Positions 13,816-16,082 of a stretch of 16,082 bases of DNA are shown in pieces (position 1 is the stretch's first letter; every line of letters begins with the position of its first letter). A program made the translations under genes and the position numbers. The notes under the pieces are model-generated. The model searched no databases. It was not told the DNA's origin and was given only the letters and a program-made list of their open reading frames with translations. The stretch is from Candidatus Nanohalarchaeota archaeon. Lineage in GTDB: Archaea > EX4484-52 > B79-G9. The DNA lies in contig JAFCBW010000009.1 in assembly GCA_017610525.1 (NCBI GenBank), positions 1 through 16,082 of the forward strand, in the 5' to 3' direction.

Positions 13816-15104
13816 TTTCTCCAGTTCCTCCGTCCGATTATAAGATCTATTAAAAAGCGGAATGTCACATAGATATCCAAAAACAAGTTGACAATACGAA
13901 GCGGAAGCGTCACAGCACATATCTTAAGAAAATGCCTTTTAGACATTTTTGGCTCAGACATCCGCAATACAGCCATGTATACTATAAACTCTATCATGAT
14001 CGTGAGAAAAGCATACCAGTAATCAAACCAGACAAGATATACAAGAGCCAGGGGATATGTGATCTTTTCAAAAATAGGCGGAAGTATTACCCAGCCTATA
14101 GCAGGCCTGTTTTTTTTGCGTTTAAGGGCAAATGTCATGTTTCTGAAATAGTATGCACTCTGGAGAAATGAAGATGTCCATAAGAAAAGCTGTCTCGGCA
14201 GCCTGTCAACACGGGGCTCAGCACTTATCATCTTTGCATCCGCAATTTGTACATTTTTGTAGCCCCCATTTACAAGCGAGAATCCAATGAATATATCCTC
14301 AGACGTCGTAAGATTATCGCCAAGTGTACTCTCATAAATCTCAAATTGGCTCTTTAGAAGTTTCCTGTCATACAACACACCGCAGCCTATAGGAAAAAGA
14401 GTCGTACCATAGACACGCAATGCGCAATCCTTCGAAAAGTACTGGTCCGTAAGATACAGTGCTTCACGGTATCTCTCAACTGGCCAACGAAGCAGGTAAT
14501 ATTTTATTTTCTCCATAGGGCGCATTTTCACTTTACTTTTATAGTGCATGACAAGTTTTCTTGAGATAGGATAATGTTTTGTAAGAAGCATCTTAAACAG
14601 CGTTTTCAACTGCTCTTTTCTCGAGAACGGCGTAACAGTACCATAACTGCACCCTGTTTTTGGATCCGAATGTGCCCTGACGATTTTTTCAATATATTCC
14701 GGATCTGAAAGTATCGTATCTGCATCAAGCACCATAATTTTATCCGTAGTTGCCATTCTCGTTGCGAACTTTACACCAGGTGTCTTGCCGTACGACGTTT
14801 TGTGGCCATATAACTCAATCTCAATGTCCTTTATCAAAAAGTTCATTTTCCGCACTACTTCAACAGTATTATCTTTCGAACCATCGTCAATTACATATAC
14901 TTTTTCAACAGGATACGTCTGCATTTCAAGTGACGCCAAAGCATATTGTATGCGCTGCCCTTCGTTTTTTGCAGGAATCACGACACTGAGAGTTGGCTTA
15001 TAATCTGTCTTGGCAGGCAGAACATACGGTTTCTTTTTGAGCTTCGCAAAAGCCCCGAAAAGTATTTGCGAGCCGAGTATAGGTACTAATATTGGCATCC
15101 CCAT
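13812..15104 (-). CDS. Membrane glycosyltransferase, family 2
   Basis: This 430-aa inverting GT-A transferase has SVVIPAKNEGQRI (40-52), VIDDGSKDNT (71-80), the metal-binding VLDADT (125-130), the acceptor-side TTSEDIFIGF and a QxxxW segment (RQLFLW) similar to the QxxRW of processive synthases. A hydrophobic N-terminus (about residues 4-19) and a C-terminal set of hydrophobic stretches (about the last 100 residues, such as VILPPIF...YPLALVYLVWFDYW and FLTIMIEFIVYMAVL) indicate a membrane protein with a cytosolic catalytic domain, possibly making and exporting a polymer or loading a lipid carrier. The ATG at 15104 has a GAGGAG site overlapping the stop of the dehydrogenase, 6 nt away, so translation is coupled. 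Confidence 0.9.
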   Translation of the reverse strand: MGMPILVPILGSQILFGAFAKLKKKPYVLPAKTDYKPTLSVVIPAKNEGQRIQYALASLEMQTYPVEKVYVIDDGSKDNTVEVVRKMNFLIKDIEIELYGHKTSYGKTPGVKFATRMATTDKIMVLDADTILSDPEYIEKIVRAHSDPKTGCSYGTVTPFSRKEQLKTLFKMLLTKHYPISRKLVMHYKSKVKMRPMEKIKYYLLRWPVERYREALYLTDQYFSKDCALRVYGTTLFPIGCGVLYDRKLLKSQFEIYESTLGDNLTTSEDIFIGFSLVNGGYKNVQIADAKMISAEPRVDRLPRQLFLWTSSFLQSAYYFRNMTFALKRKKNRPAIGWVILPPIFEKITYPLALVYLVWFDYWYAFLTIMIEFIVYMAVLRMSEPKMSKRHFLKICAVTLPLRIVNLFLDIYVTFRFLIDLIIGRRNWRK

Positions 15105-15110
15105 ATCTCC

Positions 15111-16082
15111 TCACCGCCCGATTCCTGCGTATTTTATGTGCATTTTCACAAATTCGCTCTTGTCAAACATATTCCTGCCGTCCAGTACAGATGCCTTAGG
15201 CGCAAGCTTTCGAAGAACAGTCACAGGCATGCCCTTTATGCCTTTGTGAGATGTTGTGGTAATTATAAGTTCCGCGTCTTTTATTGTGTTTTCGAAAGTG
15301 TCTGTCTTTATCCATTCTACTTTATCGACATGCGAATCATGAGCTACGATATTTGTATAACCAATGCTCCTTATCTCATCAACAATCGCCTTTGCCGGAG
15401 TGTTTCGCATATCCGAAGTACCATTTTTATATGCAAGACCGAGTATCGCTATCTTCGCACCATTTGGTTTTCCGCCAAGAAGCATATTCGCCTTGCGCGC
15501 CGTGTATGCAGGCATTTCATCATTTGTCTTTCTTGCTGTTTTAATCAATTCCGAAGTATAACCCTTTTTTTCAAGTTCATGTATGAGAAACCATGGGTCA
15601 TCAGGAAGACAATGACCGCCTACACCACATCCGGGCGAGATATTGTAAAAGTTCCATTTTGTGGAAGCAGCCTCGATTACCTTTGTGACATCTGCGCCTA
15701 GTATGTCACAGATTTTTGCGAACTCATTTACAAGAGCAATATTCACATCCCTCTGTATGTTCTCCAGAAGCTTAGTGAGTTCCGCTTCCTTTATTGTTGG
15801 CGTCTTGTAGACTGAAGGAACAATCTGGCCATAGATACAGGCACATGCACAAGCACTCGCATCATCCATGCCGCTCACGACTTTCGCAATGTTTTCTATC
15901 CTATGATCTTCATCACCCGGGTTGACACGCTCCGGTGAATAGCCGAGACCAAAATCCTGCCCTGCCCTTAAACCCGACACAGATTCAAGGGTCTTCCTGA
16001 ATAGCCCCTCCGTTGTGCAAGGTCCTACTGTTGATTCAAGAATGACAAGACTGCCTTTTTTTAGGTTCGCTCCAACAGCTTT
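15111..16082 (-). CDS. UDP-HexNAc 6-dehydrogenase, partial (5' end outside)
   Basis: This incomplete gene runs off the window edge; 323 codons are visible and the frame is open to base 16082. It is a nucleotide-sugar dehydrogenase that oxidises a UDP-sugar to the uronate with two NAD+. The visible part starts within the NAD-binding domain (SLVILESTVGP), continues with FGLGYSPERVNPGD, and has the catalytic block GCGVGGHCLPDDPWFL, followed by the C-terminal UDP-binding domain (ILGLAYKNGTSDMRNTPA). The GVGGHC form with PxDPWF is typical of UDP-N-acetylmannosamine or UDP-GlcNAc dehydrogenases (WecC/WbpA group) and differs from the GGSCFPKD of UDP-glucose dehydrogenase. A GTG at 15980 is internal and is not the start. 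It is the most upstream visible gene of the operon. Confidence 0.92.
   Translation of the reverse strand, partial: KAVGANLKKGSLVILESTVGPCTTEGLFRKTLESVSGLRAGQDFGLGYSPERVNPGDEDHRIENIAKVVSGMDDASACACACIYGQIVPSVYKTPTIKEAELTKLLENIQRDVNIALVNEFAKICDILGADVTKVIEAASTKWNFYNISPGCGVGGHCLPDDPWFLIHELEKKGYTSELIKTARKTNDEMPAYTARKANMLLGGKPNGAKIAILGLAYKNGTSDMRNTPAKAIVDEIRSIGYTNIVAHDSHVDKVEWIKTDTFENTIKDAELIITTTSHKGIKGMPVTVLRKLAPKASVLDGRNMFDKSEFVKMHIKYAGIGR

Noticed and set aside
13816..13920. An N-terminal extension of the epimerase (35 extra residues rich in Cys and Tyr).
   Set aside because: It overlaps the glycosyltransferase 3' end, has no family match, and the ATG at 13815 has both a ribosome binding site and an ATGA junction.
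15978..15980. GTG as the start of the nucleotide-sugar dehydrogenase.
   Set aside because: Conserved NAD-domain sequence (SLVILESTVGP) continues in frame upstream to the window edge, so the gene is partial and this codon is internal.
1..16082. CRISPR arrays, tRNA or rRNA genes, insertion sequences.
   Set aside because: No regularly spaced repeats, no tRNA cloverleaf or TPsiC-like signature, no rRNA segments and no transposase-like proteins were seen by eye; a tRNA scan and covariance search were not possible here.

Overview
This window is archaeal chromosomal DNA. It carries the archaeal set Rpo7 (RpoE), Spt4 (RpoE''), ribosomal proteins S24e and S27ae, Kae1, an archaeal-type adenylate kinase, an archaeal-type cytidylate kinase and a DUF99 protein. 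TATA-like boxes end 24-25 nt upstream of several ATG codons, which is the layout of leaderless archaeal mRNAs, while genes inside operons have GGAG or GGTGA ribosome binding sites. The small, dense gene style and Lys/Glu-rich tails would fit a DPANN or deep euryarchaeal lineage, but the phylum cannot be fixed from this sequence alone.

Layout. (1) 22-4694, housekeeping: a MinD-like ATPase, cytidylate kinase, an orphan 328-aa protein with a degenerate Nudix-like core, adenylate kinase and an RNase Z-like metallo-beta-lactamase protein diverging from one palindromic TATA box, and a DUF99 protein. (2) 4672-6216: a bacterial-type cofactor-independent phosphoglycerate mutase, overlapping the DUF99 gene downstream. 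(3) 6453-8484: an information-processing operon: an inorganic-pyrophosphatase-like protein that has lost most of its metal ligands, then Rpo7, Spt4, S24e with a long charged tail, and S27ae. A small orphan gene and leaderless kae1 follow. (4) 16082 down to 9925, all on the minus strand: six tightly packed genes read from the window edge inward: UDP-HexNAc 6-dehydrogenase (cut by the edge), membrane family-2 glycosyltransferase, SDR sugar epimerase, PIG-L deacetylase, a BshC-like ligase and a SAM methyltransferase. Short overlaps, including an ATGA stop/start, and well-placed ribosome binding sites indicate one operon.

The two points most worth attention are these. First, the minus-strand operon joins nucleotide-sugar genes to a PIG-L/BshC/methyltransferase trio. 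PIG-L (BshB) and BshC are the last two enzymes of bacillithiol synthesis, where a glucosamine is N-deacetylated and then amide-linked to cysteine; an added methyltransferase recalls N-methyl-bacillithiol. Here the trio could make a bacillithiol-like thiol or, more likely given the company, an N-aminoacylated and methylated amino sugar on a surface glycan. Second, the pyrophosphatase-fold protein at the head of the RNA polymerase/ribosome operon appears to be a pseudoenzyme and may have a regulatory or structural role.
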